Shown: positions 55,523 to 64,000 of the stretch, one piece after another
How positions within the stretch are numbered: the first letter of the stretch is position 1
How the letters are laid out: each line of letters starts with the position of its first letter
Source: Sphingobacterium sp. UBA5670
GTDB taxonomy: Bacteria; Bacteroidota; Bacteroidia; Sphingobacteriales; Sphingobacteriaceae
Assembly: GCF_002420705.1 (NCBI RefSeq)
Contig: NZ_DIIM01000021.1
Coordinates: 404,581 to 468,580 of the forward strand
Direction of reading: 5' to 3'
DNA length: 64,000 nt
The notes under the pieces: generated by a model
The model's input: the letters and a program-made list of their open reading frames with translations, nothing else
What the model was told of the DNA's origin: nothing
Databases searched by the model: none
Translations under genes and position numbers: made by a program

Positions 55523-56764
55523 CTACTGATTATTTGCTTTCTCTTTTAATTCAATAATTTCTTCTTCATTATATTTTGTCGCCTCGATAATCAAAGAGGT
55601 TTGTGTAACGATACCCAATAAGCGACTGTGTTCATTCACTACAGCAATGGGCGATCTAACCTCGGATATCAAGGGCAGCATTTCTTCTACGGTCACTTCC
55701 TTTGACACCGTTGGAACGTTGGTATGTATAATGGATTCCACTGTAGGTTCCTTGCGCTTGGCCGACTGAATAACTTCATTTATGTGAACAAAACCGAGAA
55801 AAGTGTCATGTGCATCGACTACCGGCAGAATTTCAATTCCAGTAGCTCTCATTTTCCGCAAAGCCCCCTCGGGACCGTCTTTTTTGAAACGCACCACAGT
55901 AGGTTTTTCAAACATCAGCGATCCCGCTGAAATAATGGATTTACGATCCACCTTCTCCACAAAGGCTTTAACATACTCGCTTGCCGGATTTGTAAGGATA
56001 TCTTCCGCTGTACCAATCTGTTCAATAACGCCATCCTTCATAATGGCAATACGATCGCCTAATTTTATTGCTTCATCCAAATCATGCGTAATAAATACAA
56101 TTGTTTTTTGAAGATTATCCTGGAGCTCGAGCAGCTGATCTTGCATTTCAGTTTTAATCAGGGGATCCAATGCTGAAAATGCTTCATCCATCAGTAACAC
56201 TTCCGGATCATTTGCAAGTGCACGGGCTAGGCCGACACGCTGCTGCATACCGCCAGAGAGCTGAGCGGGCAGCTGTTGCTCGAATCCATTCAAACCAACG
56301 ATATCAAGCGCTTTTTGGGCTTTCGATTCGCGTTTCTCCTTTTCCTCCCCCCTGAGTTCCAAACCGAAGGCAGCATTGCTCAGTACAGTGTGATGGGGCA
56401 ACAACCCAAACTTCTGAAAAACCATACTCATTTCTGTTCGGCGAACCTCAAGGAGATCCTTATTATTTTTCCCCGTAATATCCTCGCCATTAATAAATAC
56501 TTTGCCCGACGTCGGCTCATTCAAGCGATTGAGGCATCGAAGCAAGGTAGATTTACCGCTTCCGGATAGCCCCATGATAACGAAAAATTCACCTTCGAAA
56601 ATTTCAAAATTAGCTTTGTTGATCCCAATCGTACAATCAGTCTTTGCTAAGATCTCCTTTTTCGAGAAACCTTCGTTCAGCAATTTCAGAGCTTGCTTCT
56701 TCTGTTTCCCAAAAACAAGCACCAAGTCCTCCACTTTTACTTTTATCTTTCTAGTTTTATCCAT
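55523..56764 (-). CDS. proV: Glycine betaine/proline ABC transporter ATPase with CBS pair
   Basis: 413 residues. Walker A GLSGSGKST (about residue 65), Q-loop VFQKFGLLPHHTVLSNAAFGLEL, signature LSGGMQQRVGLARAL, Walker B VLLMDEAFSALDP and the H-loop IVFITHDLDEA are all complete. Two CBS domains (about 275-400, with GIEILPVVDAHDTFLGFVHI and EEMLPLISEVRSPIAVVNEH) form the ionic-strength sensor of OpuAA-type ATPases. It powers uptake of betaine or proline under osmotic stress. It leads the operon; the region upstream is gene-free for about 400 bases. Confidence 0.95.
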   Translation of the reverse strand: MDKTRKIKVKVEDLVLVFGKQKKQALKLLNEGFSKKEILAKTDCTIGINKANFEIFEGEFFVIMGLSGSGKSTLLRCLNRLNEPTSGKVFINGEDITGKNNKDLLEVRRTEMSMVFQKFGLLPHHTVLSNAAFGLELRGEEKEKRESKAQKALDIVGLNGFEQQLPAQLSGGMQQRVGLARALANDPEVLLMDEAFSALDPLIKTEMQDQLLELQDNLQKTIVFITHDLDEAIKLGDRIAIMKDGVIEQIGTAEDILTNPASEYVKAFVEKVDRKSIISAGSLMFEKPTVVRFKKDGPEGALRKMRATGIEILPVVDAHDTFLGFVHINEVIQSAKRKEPTVESIIHTNVPTVSKEVTVEEMLPLISEVRSPIAVVNEHSRLLGIVTQTSLIIEATKYNEEEIIELKEKANNQ

Positions 56765-57173
56765 TCTTTAATTTTTTTAAACATAGGTAAACCATCCGGG
56801 CATAAGTAATCCACCAAGGTTCAACACCTACGTTGTTTTCATTGCAATAAAATATCCCTACAGTTGAGTTCGTTTGATCGAAATCCTACTATTCAGTTCA
56901 ATCAACTTATTAACTAACATACTTTACTCTCGGTTCGATAAGAGCAATGATGAAAAAGAAACTAATCTTTTAAAGACGAAATGCACTAAAGCATCTCCAA
57001 AATATACTTCAACAAGTATAACGAACAACCTAGACCATGCCATTCGGCGCATCGTCCATAGCGGAATAAACTCACGCCATTCTGTCTTTTGACAGTACAA
57101 AGGTACGAAAAATAAATTAAATGACTTTTTCACATCATACTACACTGAAATACAGCGCTTAAGAACAACTCTA
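56765..57173. other. Gene-free region upstream of proV
   Basis: Short overlapping frames on both strands (about 56.87-57.13 kb) look spurious: they have no family character and lie antisense to each other. The region probably holds the osmotically controlled promoter of the betaine operon. I recognise no operator or riboswitch. Confidence 0.4.
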
Positions 57174-57213
57174 AAAAAAGGTCGGTCATCGAAAAATTTT
57201 CGATGACCGACCT
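57174..57213 (-). terminator. Strong terminator of the orphan SusCD operon
   Basis: Arms of 17 bp (57179-57195 and 57197-57213, AGGTCGGTCATCGAAAA and its complement) around a single base, followed on the minus strand by seven U residues. It lies 17 bases after the SusD stop. Confidence 0.92.
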
Positions 57214-57229
57214 CGTTACTTAAATTTGA

Positions 57230-58972
57230 TTATTCGCCCCAGTTAGGATTTTGAGTAAGGTTGGGATTCAACTGTCTTTCTTGTACAGGTATTGGATATA
57301 AATAGTCTTTCTTCTCATCAAAGACCTTCTTGATATGTGCATTGATAATCACATTTCCTTTATTTCCATTTTCCAACAAGATTTCTGAACCTAATTTCAA
57401 CAGCTGAATACCAGAAGCTGCAGGCTTATCACCTTCATAAATCCAAATATCATCCTTTCCATCATTATCTAAATCAAACCTACCTATGCCGGGGAAATAC
57501 ATACCCTTAAATTGTCTAGTAACCAGTTGTCCACTTTTCCATCTTAAAATATCGTCCCAACGGAAAGATTCCATGACCAATTCAATACGGCGTTCTCTTC
57601 TTATTTCCAGCAGTATGCCTTTCATATCGCCGTTTATATTGGGATAATCCTTTGCTAAAAATGCATCAGGATTTGAATTAGCCTGCAGCAGATTTATATT
57701 AGGCATCCCCACACGATCTCTTATGAGTTTGATCGACTTATCCAGATCAGCCTGACTTAATATGCCCAACTCAGCCTTCGCTTCAGCATAATTTAACAAC
57801 ACTTCAGCATACCTAAATATTGGCATATCATTCTCTGAACGATTATAATTATCATACTTAACGTCTCCAACAAATTTAATCAATTGATAACCCGTCACAG
57901 AATTGCCAAAATTTGGAGCAATTGGAGCTGCCCCACCAATACGCTTATATCCTGGCGTACGGATGGTCTGACTCAAGCGAGGATCACGATTTTGCACCTC
58001 CTCTTTAAAAGTCATCGTTTGATAATTGGATTTATCCGTAAACCTTGTCCCATCTTTCATTAGATAAGAATCAACCAAATTTTTATCTAATCCCGGCTTT
58101 CCGTAGGATGCTGTAATCGTATAATAGTTTACGTTGTGCCAAATCTGCAATGCATCCGAAAATTTACGCGCTAAAATCACCTCCTGCGGCAAACTATTGA
58201 CGCTATAAAACAACGCGCCATATGAATCTGTTCCGGCAGCATTGTACAAGCTATATTGTGCTCCTTCCATGAGCTTATTCGCAGCGTCGGCAGCTTTCTC
58301 CAATAGGCTGTTCGCCTCAGGCAAATTAAATTCAGTATGATATTTACGAAATGTACCTTCAAAAAGGGCCACACGAGATTTTAATGCTAATGCAGTCCAT
58401 TTCGTCACCTTTTCATCACTTTTTGTAGCCGAGAGATTGGCAATAGCATAATCCAAATCAGCAAGGATGTTCGATACCACTAAAGTTCGAGGATCACGAG
58501 GCCTCTTAAGCTGTTCTTCATCATTTTGATCTATTACCTTGTCATACCAAGGTACATCTCCAAAACGTTTCAGTTTATCGAAATAAAAATAAGCCCGAAA
58601 AAAACGTGCTTCGGCAGCATAAGGCGCAGCAGTTGCCTCCGAAACGGTATTAAAGCAGTTTGCCAAAAAGTAATTGATATTCCGAAGATTCCCCCAAGTC
58701 CATCCGCCGCCACTTATCGGAACCTGTCTTTTTCCTGTCAATTCATCATCCAGCGTTGTTTTAACAATATTATCAACAGACTCATTGTATACACCCTCGG
58801 CCGATGGAAGTGCGACATCGTAGAAAGACTTCGTAAATAAAGCCAGATCTTTTTCTGTCTTAAAAGAAGCTTCAGGAGTGACTGCTGACTCAGGAAGACG
58901 CTCCAGATAATCTTTGCTGCAAGCCATCACACCGCAGCTTAACAATGCATATATATATATTATTTTTTTCAT
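57230..58972 (-). CDS. SusD/RagB family lipoprotein (second starch-type pair)
   Basis: 580-residue lipoprotein (lipobox GVMACSKDY). RLPESAVTPEASFKTEKDLALFTKSFYD and ARFFRAYFYFDKLKRFGDVPWYD are typical N-terminal features, and IRDRVGMPNINLLQ with ILLEIRRERRIELVMESFRWDDILRWKSG typical of the C-terminus. It caps the SusC of the same operon (4 bases apart). No glycosidase, sulfatase or sensor lies beside it, so the ligand is unknown. Confidence 0.95.
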   Translation of the reverse strand: MKKIIYIYALLSCGVMACSKDYLERLPESAVTPEASFKTEKDLALFTKSFYDVALPSAEGVYNESVDNIVKTTLDDELTGKRQVPISGGGWTWGNLRNINYFLANCFNTVSEATAAPYAAEARFFRAYFYFDKLKRFGDVPWYDKVIDQNDEEQLKRPRDPRTLVVSNILADLDYAIANLSATKSDEKVTKWTALALKSRVALFEGTFRKYHTEFNLPEANSLLEKAADAANKLMEGAQYSLYNAAGTDSYGALFYSVNSLPQEVILARKFSDALQIWHNVNYYTITASYGKPGLDKNLVDSYLMKDGTRFTDKSNYQTMTFKEEVQNRDPRLSQTIRTPGYKRIGGAAPIAPNFGNSVTGYQLIKFVGDVKYDNYNRSENDMPIFRYAEVLLNYAEAKAELGILSQADLDKSIKLIRDRVGMPNINLLQANSNPDAFLAKDYPNINGDMKGILLEIRRERRIELVMESFRWDDILRWKSGQLVTRQFKGMYFPGIGRFDLDNDGKDDIWIYEGDKPAASGIQLLKLGSEILLENGNKGNVIINAHIKKVFDEKKDYLYPIPVQERQLNPNLTQNPNWGE

Positions 58973-58976
58973 GATA

Positions 58977-61900
58977 TTAAAATGTTAAATCTAGACCAAA
59001 TGAGAATGTTTTAGAGACCGGATAAGATCTTCCATTGGCCTCTTGAGCAGACTGCTCGGGATCAATATATTTTGACCGAAGTTTTGTTGCTGTCCAAATA
59101 TTCTCACCAGAGACATAAACTCTGGCGTTGGCCAGTTTAATACGTTTCAACCAAGCTTGAGGAACAGTATAACCGACGGTAAGATTCTTTAGACGTATAT
59201 ACGCTAAATCTTGTAAATATCGGTCAGATTTAACATTTAAAGATCCTCGATCGTTCAAAGCAATATACCCTCTCAATAGTGGATAATAGGCATTCGTATT
59301 TTCAGGAGTCCAAATATCTTCCTCAAAATCCTTTGGCACAAAAGAATAATAAGGTCTAGAATATGGTCCCCAAAATTTGTCAGCATTTGCTCCTGGCCAC
59401 CAATATTGTCGTCCTATGCCTTGAAAAAAGGCGGAAATATCAAATCCTTGCCAATTTGCACCAAGATTAAAACCAAATGTGTAACGCGGCCTATTATTAC
59501 CTATAATAACCTGATCTCCAGGATTCATCAATGTATTATCTCCAGCATCCACCTTCCCATCAGGAATGCCGTCTTTTCCACCTATATCTACGAACTTCAA
59601 ATCACCCGGATGAAGTTTAGACCAATCTCCGGGGGCTGCCAGCCGTTGTTTGTCTACATAATCTTGATTAACTTTCCAATTGTCTATTTCAGCTTGTGAC
59701 TGAAAGAATCCATCGGTCTTATACCCCCAGATTTCCCCAAGAGTCTGACCGACATAATAGTTACTCAACAACATTTCTTTGTTGTCAAAACGTGTAATCT
59801 TCGCTTTGGAATCAGACAATCCCAAACCTACATTGTAACCAAAAGGTTTTCCATCCAATTCAAACTGATCACGCCAAGCTACCGAAAGCTCCCACCCCTT
59901 GTTTCTTAAATCGCCTGCATTAGTTTTCGGTGAAGCCGAACCGAACACTGCGGGTAATGTCTTGCCCGGTATTAACATATCCAAGGTGTTCCGTATAAAG
60001 TAATCCGCAGACACACTCAAGCGGCTTCTAAAAAACTCAAGATCAGTTCCGAAATTTAACGTATTCGTTCTTTCCCATGTTAAATCGGATGAAACTGGAG
60101 TTGGAGAACTTAAATACTGTGTTTTTGTACCATTGGTGATATAATTTGACAATCCCGCATTCAGCAATTGGATATAACCATATTCCGCCGCTTCCTGCGC
60201 ATTTCCAAGTGCCCCATAAGAAACACGAATTTTAGCTTCATTCAAAATCGGTTTCAGATTCGCCATAAAAGATTCTTCTGAAATCCGCCATCCTCCTGAA
60301 AAAGAAGGAAAAAATCCATACCGTTGATTGGAAGGAAATTTAGAAGTTCCATCGTAGCGACCATTCACCTCTAAAAGATATTTCCCTTTATAATTGTAAT
60401 TTAATCTACCAAAATATCCTCGTAATGCCCATGTATTTGCATTACCAAGTAATTGCATTTGACCAGTCCCTAGTGCAAAGTCGTTTAGATCCTCTGACAA
60501 CAAGTTGTTATGTGTTCCACCGATCCTTTTATAACCTGTAGTCTCTTGATTAAATCCGACAGTAGCCCCCAACTGATGATCCCCAAATTGCTTATTGTAA
60601 TTTGCAAAGAGATTAAGTGAATGTTTAGGTCTATTAATGATCGTTTCAGTATACGTATCATTTCCTAGATAATTGATCACCCCAGGAAAAACAGACCAAG
60701 GAGCTGCTGTCCTTCTATTCCAATTATGGATAGGATTATAAGTAAATGTATAATTTCCTGTTAGCGTTAGGTTAGGGGCTAGCTGAAATACTGTTTCAAA
60801 CATATTGATGAACTCATATTTATCTTCGCCACCTTTAGATTTCCCATGTAGCAAGTCCGCATAGATACCATCTCCAATATTATAATTATTGAGTTCAGTT
60901 CGATAAGTAGCTGTACCATCCGGATTCATTGGCACATACGAAGGCAAAGCATGAACAGTAGTGGAAATAAAATTATTGTTATTATCGGGACTTGTAGCCC
61001 ATCCCGGATAAGTATAGTTTTGATAATTGAGTTGGGTATTTGCACTTACTTTAAGCCATGGCGTTACCTGAGCATTTATTCTTGATCGAACATTATAAGC
61101 GTCAAATTTATCCTGATTAATTTTCATCAATCCCCCTTTTTCATAGAGGCGACCTGAAACGTAATAATCGATCTTTTCACTCCCGCCCGAGAAATTCAGC
61201 GAATGCTCCATGGATGCCTGCGTTTTTCGGTACATCTCGTTCCACCAATCAGTATTGCCATAATATACATACTGATCTTTTCCATTTCTATTCTGGACAA
61301 CAACTGATGGTAAACTTGGATCTGTTTTTCTTTTCAACAATTCCGCATAGTCATCTTCTGTGTAGCCGGTGTAACTATTACCGGTAGCCCGAATAAACGC
61401 TTCATCATTCAATTTGGCAGCATCATAGCCACTGGTCATGAAATCTGTGCGAACAGTTAACCCCGACCAACCAAAATTGTTGCTATAATTAATATTCATT
61501 TTCCCTGCTTTTCCTTTTTTAGTTGTTACGAGCATAACACCAAAAGCCCCTCTAGCCCCGTATATGGCTGCTGCAGATGCATCTTTTAAAACGGATATCG
61601 ACTCTATATCTCGAGGGTTGATCGTATTGATATTTCCAGGAACTCCATCAATGAGAATGAGAGGTTGTGCATTGGCAGAGTTTATTGAAGCAAAACCGCG
61701 AATATTGACATTTCCCTCGCCTCCTGGCCTTCCGTTGGTAAAGGTAATATTCAGATTTGGTATTGCTCCTTGTAATGCCTGGGTAGCATTGGCGACTGGA
61801 CGATTTTCGAGTACTTTCGAGTCGATTTGTGTAACCGCACCCGTGAGGTTTACCTTTTTTTGCTTGCCATATCCGACAACAATCACTTCATCAAGCGATT

Positions 61901-62243
61901 GATCTGTCGACACAAGACTGATAGTCAACGATATTGATTCAACTTTAACTTGCTGGGTTTCAAATCCTATTGTCGACACCCGTAGTGTCTGTCCGATTTT
62001 CCCTTCAATGACGAATGCTCCATTAGCATCTGTCTGCGTGGTTTTACTTGTAGATGAATTAAAAATGGAAGCCCCGGAGATCGGTTCACCGGAAGCTGTT
62101 TTTACAAAGCCCCTGATAGGCTCCTGAAATTTGGCAGAAATTTTAACATCGGGAATAGATGTCAGAAAGACAGGTTTGCTCCGCGCCCAAGCGCTCAGAG
62201 ACATCCCGATCATTACAGGAAGTAATACGTGTTTCGTTTTCAT
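58977..62243 (-). CDS. SusC/RagA TonB-linked transporter (orphan pair)
   Basis: 1088 residues. Signal peptide, regulatory-like domain (PIRGFVKTASGEPISGASIF), TonB-box region DEVIVVGYGKQKKVNLTGAV, plug with AQPLILIDGVPGNINTINP and AIYGARGAFGVMLVTTKKG, and a barrel ending SYPVSKTFSFGLDLTF. It pairs with the SusD that follows. It has a long AT-rich upstream region. No regulator is adjacent on the same strand; the AraC-type gene at the right edge is on the other strand. Confidence 0.95.
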   Translation of the reverse strand: MKTKHVLLPVMIGMSLSAWARSKPVFLTSIPDVKISAKFQEPIRGFVKTASGEPISGASIFNSSTSKTTQTDANGAFVIEGKIGQTLRVSTIGFETQQVKVESISLTISLVSTDQSLDEVIVVGYGKQKKVNLTGAVTQIDSKVLENRPVANATQALQGAIPNLNITFTNGRPGGEGNVNIRGFASINSANAQPLILIDGVPGNINTINPRDIESISVLKDASAAAIYGARGAFGVMLVTTKKGKAGKMNINYSNNFGWSGLTVRTDFMTSGYDAAKLNDEAFIRATGNSYTGYTEDDYAELLKRKTDPSLPSVVVQNRNGKDQYVYYGNTDWWNEMYRKTQASMEHSLNFSGGSEKIDYYVSGRLYEKGGLMKINQDKFDAYNVRSRINAQVTPWLKVSANTQLNYQNYTYPGWATSPDNNNNFISTTVHALPSYVPMNPDGTATYRTELNNYNIGDGIYADLLHGKSKGGEDKYEFINMFETVFQLAPNLTLTGNYTFTYNPIHNWNRRTAAPWSVFPGVINYLGNDTYTETIINRPKHSLNLFANYNKQFGDHQLGATVGFNQETTGYKRIGGTHNNLLSEDLNDFALGTGQMQLLGNANTWALRGYFGRLNYNYKGKYLLEVNGRYDGTSKFPSNQRYGFFPSFSGGWRISEESFMANLKPILNEAKIRVSYGALGNAQEAAEYGYIQLLNAGLSNYITNGTKTQYLSSPTPVSSDLTWERTNTLNFGTDLEFFRSRLSVSADYFIRNTLDMLIPGKTLPAVFGSASPKTNAGDLRNKGWELSVAWRDQFELDGKPFGYNVGLGLSDSKAKITRFDNKEMLLSNYYVGQTLGEIWGYKTDGFFQSQAEIDNWKVNQDYVDKQRLAAPGDWSKLHPGDLKFVDIGGKDGIPDGKVDAGDNTLMNPGDQVIIGNNRPRYTFGFNLGANWQGFDISAFFQGIGRQYWWPGANADKFWGPYSRPYYSFVPKDFEEDIWTPENTNAYYPLLRGYIALNDRGSLNVKSDRYLQDLAYIRLKNLTVGYTVPQAWLKRIKLANARVYVSGENIWTATKLRSKYIDPEQSAQEANGRSYPVSKTFSFGLDLTF

Positions 62244-62758
62244 GAATTTGGTTTTGTTTTTCTTCGCTTACAAAGAAAGGTTATTTAATATTTGTAAATT
62301 ATTAACAAAGCATTACTAAACAATTAAAAAACAATTGGTTAAATCAATATTAAGATAATATAATTTTAACACGAATACGAATACCTTTTTTAATATTTTA
62401 ACAAAACAATTAGTTCTTAAATTAAGAATAAAAATATAAAACATTATAAAACAGTATTTTACACAAAAAATATTTCATATATTCAAATCATGAATTGACG
62501 AAATAAAATGTAACATATTTGAAACAAAAAGACAATACTAAACATAATATATAATAATATAAAGAAATCAATAAAGCACTACCAACTTATTGCTCTCTCC
62601 ACATAAGAAAAGTATGTACTCTAAAAATCCATAGATGCTACTACTTTTTCTCGTCCTGTCATAGATTTATCAAAACTCGTTTCGGATACACATCCCCTTA
62701 ATTGGGCTAATTTTTTTGATCGTGGTTTCTAGAAATTTGTGTTATCAAAAGAAAAATT
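62244..62758. other. Very AT-rich divergent intergenic region
   Basis: About 515 bases between SusC and the divergent dehydrogenase; roughly 62.28-62.58 kb is strongly A+T-rich with poly-A and poly-T tracts and no supported frame. It presumably contains both promoters. I found no clear TAnnTTTG pair on either strand. Confidence 0.5.
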
Positions 62759-63601
62759 ATGGCACAACAATCTGAAAATAAAATCTGGTTTATAACCGGA
62801 AGCTCGCGTGGATTTGGGAAAATCTGGACAGAAGCAGCCCTTCAAAGAGGCGACAAGGTCATTGCAACAGCTCGGAAACTTTCGGCAATAGCACATCTCA
62901 ACGAAAAATATGGCGATAATGTATTGACGCTGGAACTCGATGTGACGGATACTGAAAAGGTGAGGACCGCTGTACAACAAGGATATGATCATTTTGGCCG
63001 CTTAGATATTGTCCTTAATAATGCGGGCTATTCGCTAGTTGGGACGATCGAAGAGGCGAGCATGGATAACATCAGAAAACTATACGAGACCAATATCCTT
63101 GGTCCCGTAGCTGTTATCCAAGCGGTCTTACCCATTTTACGCAAACAAGGACATGGTCACATTCTAGGAACATCAAGTAACCTCGGACACGTCACATTAC
63201 CCGTCATCGGTTACTATTGTTCTTCAAAATGGGCCTTTGAAGCCTTACACGAAAGCCTGGCACTGGAAGTCAAAGATTTTGGGATCAAAGTCACGATTAT
63301 AGAACCTGGAGCCTATGCCACCGAATTTGGAAGTAAGGAGTCCTTACAATTCGCAGCAGAACTAGACATCTACCACGATTTCAAAAGTCAATTTTTCAAT
63401 GAATTGGGTCAGATGCAAAAAGGCGATCCAAATGCAACACCTGCTGCAATCTTCAGTATAGTTGATACAGCAAATCCTCCGTTACGGCTCAATCTTGGAA
63501 ATGGAAACTTATCTTGGGTACGTGACATCTACGCTCAAAGGATAAGCACCTGGGAAGAATGGGACGCGATTTCGGCCCAAGCACAAGGACTCTCTATATA
63601 A
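62759..63601 (+). CDS. Short-chain dehydrogenase/reductase
   Basis: 280 residues, NAD(P)-dependent oxidoreductase of the classical SDR type. Cofactor motif ITGSSRGFG (13-20), NNAG (87-90), and the catalytic Tyr153/Lys157 in YYCSSK are present; ARKLSAIAHLNEKYGDN suggests NADP preference through Arg39. Substrate is unknown. An AraC-type regulator gene begins 70 bases downstream, on the same strand; in many bacteria such regulators control neighbouring dehydrogenases. Confidence 0.92.
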   Translation: MAQQSENKIWFITGSSRGFGKIWTEAALQRGDKVIATARKLSAIAHLNEKYGDNVLTLELDVTDTEKVRTAVQQGYDHFGRLDIVLNNAGYSLVGTIEEASMDNIRKLYETNILGPVAVIQAVLPILRKQGHGHILGTSSNLGHVTLPVIGYYCSSKWAFEALHESLALEVKDFGIKVTIIEPGAYATEFGSKESLQFAAELDIYHDFKSQFFNELGQMQKGDPNATPAAIFSIVDTANPPLRLNLGNGNLSWVRDIYAQRISTWEEWDAISAQAQGLSI

Positions 63602-63619
63602 TCTGTAAGTCAATTATTC

Positions 63620-63656
63620 ATTCTCGTTTACGATAGATTTCATCGTAAACGAGAAT
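63620..63656 (+). terminator. Perfect 15-bp hairpin after the dehydrogenase
   Basis: ATTCTCGTTTACGAT pairs perfectly with ATCGTAAACGAGAAT around a 7-base loop. No U-tract follows (TATGTAAATT), so termination is likely but not certain. It ends 15 bases before the AraC-type ATG. Confidence 0.6.
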
Positions 63657-63671
63657 TATGTAAATTCAAGA

Positions 63672-64000
63672 ATGAAAAAAGAACAAAAAGCATTTCCAAA
63701 AATGGAGTCTTTATCCGATATCCACCGTGCTTTGGGCCTCCCCATGCCTGCGCACCCTTTGGTCAGTATTGTCAATGGAACAACTAATCAAGTTCTGTTA
63801 AATCGCATGCCTCAACCGCATGTGCTCAATTTTTATAAAATATCCTATAAACCGCCTGTTACAGGAAAACTGCTATATGGACAAGGTTATTACGATTTTG
63901 ACCAAGGTGGCCTTCTTTTTGCAGCTCCAAATCAAATCATTGGAAACCACGGTACCAATGATGCTGAGGTATGCTCCCGATACACCCTGTTGATACACCC
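63672..64000 (+). CDS. AraC-family regulator, N-terminal part (cut by window end)
   Basis: 109 codons are visible from ATG 63672 with no stop. The text MESLSDIHRALGLPMPAHPLV and FYKISYKPPVTGKLLYGQGYY matches the N-terminal cupin-like half of AraC-type regulators seen next to dehydrogenases in Bacteroidota; the DNA-binding half lies beyond the window. It probably regulates the dehydrogenase before it. Confidence 0.75.
   Translation, partial: MKKEQKAFPKMESLSDIHRALGLPMPAHPLVSIVNGTTNQVLLNRMPQPHVLNFYKISYKPPVTGKLLYGQGYYDFDQGGLLFAAPNQIIGNHGTNDAEVCSRYTLLIH

Noticed and set aside
56874..57133. Two overlapping short frames upstream of proV
   Set aside because: They are antisense to each other, share no family features and lie in a likely promoter region.
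62729..62992. Minus-strand frame over the start of the dehydrogenase
   Set aside because: Antisense to the conserved nucleotide-binding motif of the dehydrogenase.

Overview
The window looks like chromosomal DNA of a Bacteroidota bacterium, most likely Sphingobacterium or a close relative. The reasons are three SusC/SusD outer-membrane pairs, a hybrid-type two-component regulator beside a glycan-utilisation locus, many lipoprotein and TonB-linked genes, moderate-to-low GC, weak or absent Shine-Dalgarno sequences, and a few TAnnTTTG-type promoter elements. The genus is inferred from overall gene content, not from a marker gene. I saw no rRNA, tRNA, CRISPR array, insertion sequence or phage gene.

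Layout. (1) 1-5.5 kb: the catalase-peroxidase katG, a DUF4126 membrane protein, a small heat-shock protein, two small membrane proteins and an ECF sigma factor. (2) 5.7-11.3 kb: an apparent operon of a 33-aa ORF, a secreted ankyrin-repeat protein, a DUF2271 protein, a PepSY/flavodoxin/FNR membrane reductase and the flavin transferase ApbE, behind a Fur-box-like site. This looks like a flavinylation-based trans-membrane electron pathway, probably for iron reduction. (3) 11.4-13.4 kb: an alpha/beta hydrolase and a frameshifted acyltransferase. (4) 13.5-33.8 kb: an L-arabinan-type polysaccharide utilisation locus (SusC, SusD, DUF3823, GH127, GH2, glutaminase-like protein, GH43), a lipoprotein mutarotase, a two-component sensor/regulator split into two genes, and a GH76 enzyme. 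(5) 34.0-42.4 kb: an OmpR-type two-component system followed by two co-directional operons. Each operon starts with a paralogous UspA-like protein. Between them lies a tripartite export set of an ABC-type membrane domain without ATPase, an HlyD adaptor and a TolC channel. Both operons carry nearly superimposable upstream regions with six ATTAA/ATTAG half-sites in three 11-bp-spaced pairs, and a related four-copy array lies at the left edge of the window.

(6) 42.6-49.8 kb: SusC/SusD fused into one operon with a Tat-exported phosphocholine-type phospholipase C. (7) 49.9-53.8 kb: a siderophore-type locus (AraC regulator, siderophore-interacting reductase, MATE transporter) with Fur-box-like sites, plus a 114-aa orphan fragment of an ABC ATPase behind the best of those sites. 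(8) 53.9-56.8 kb: a glycine betaine/proline ABC importer (proV-proW-proX). (9) 57.2-62.2 kb: a SusC/SusD pair with no enzyme neighbours in view. (10) 62.8-64 kb: a short-chain dehydrogenase and the start of an AraC-type regulator, cut by the window end.

The strongest candidate for something undescribed is region 5, for its conserved operator geometry, duplicated Usp-like genes and ATPase-less ABC exporter. The iron-box-controlled orphan ABC fragment and the secreted-ankyrin flavinylation operon come next.
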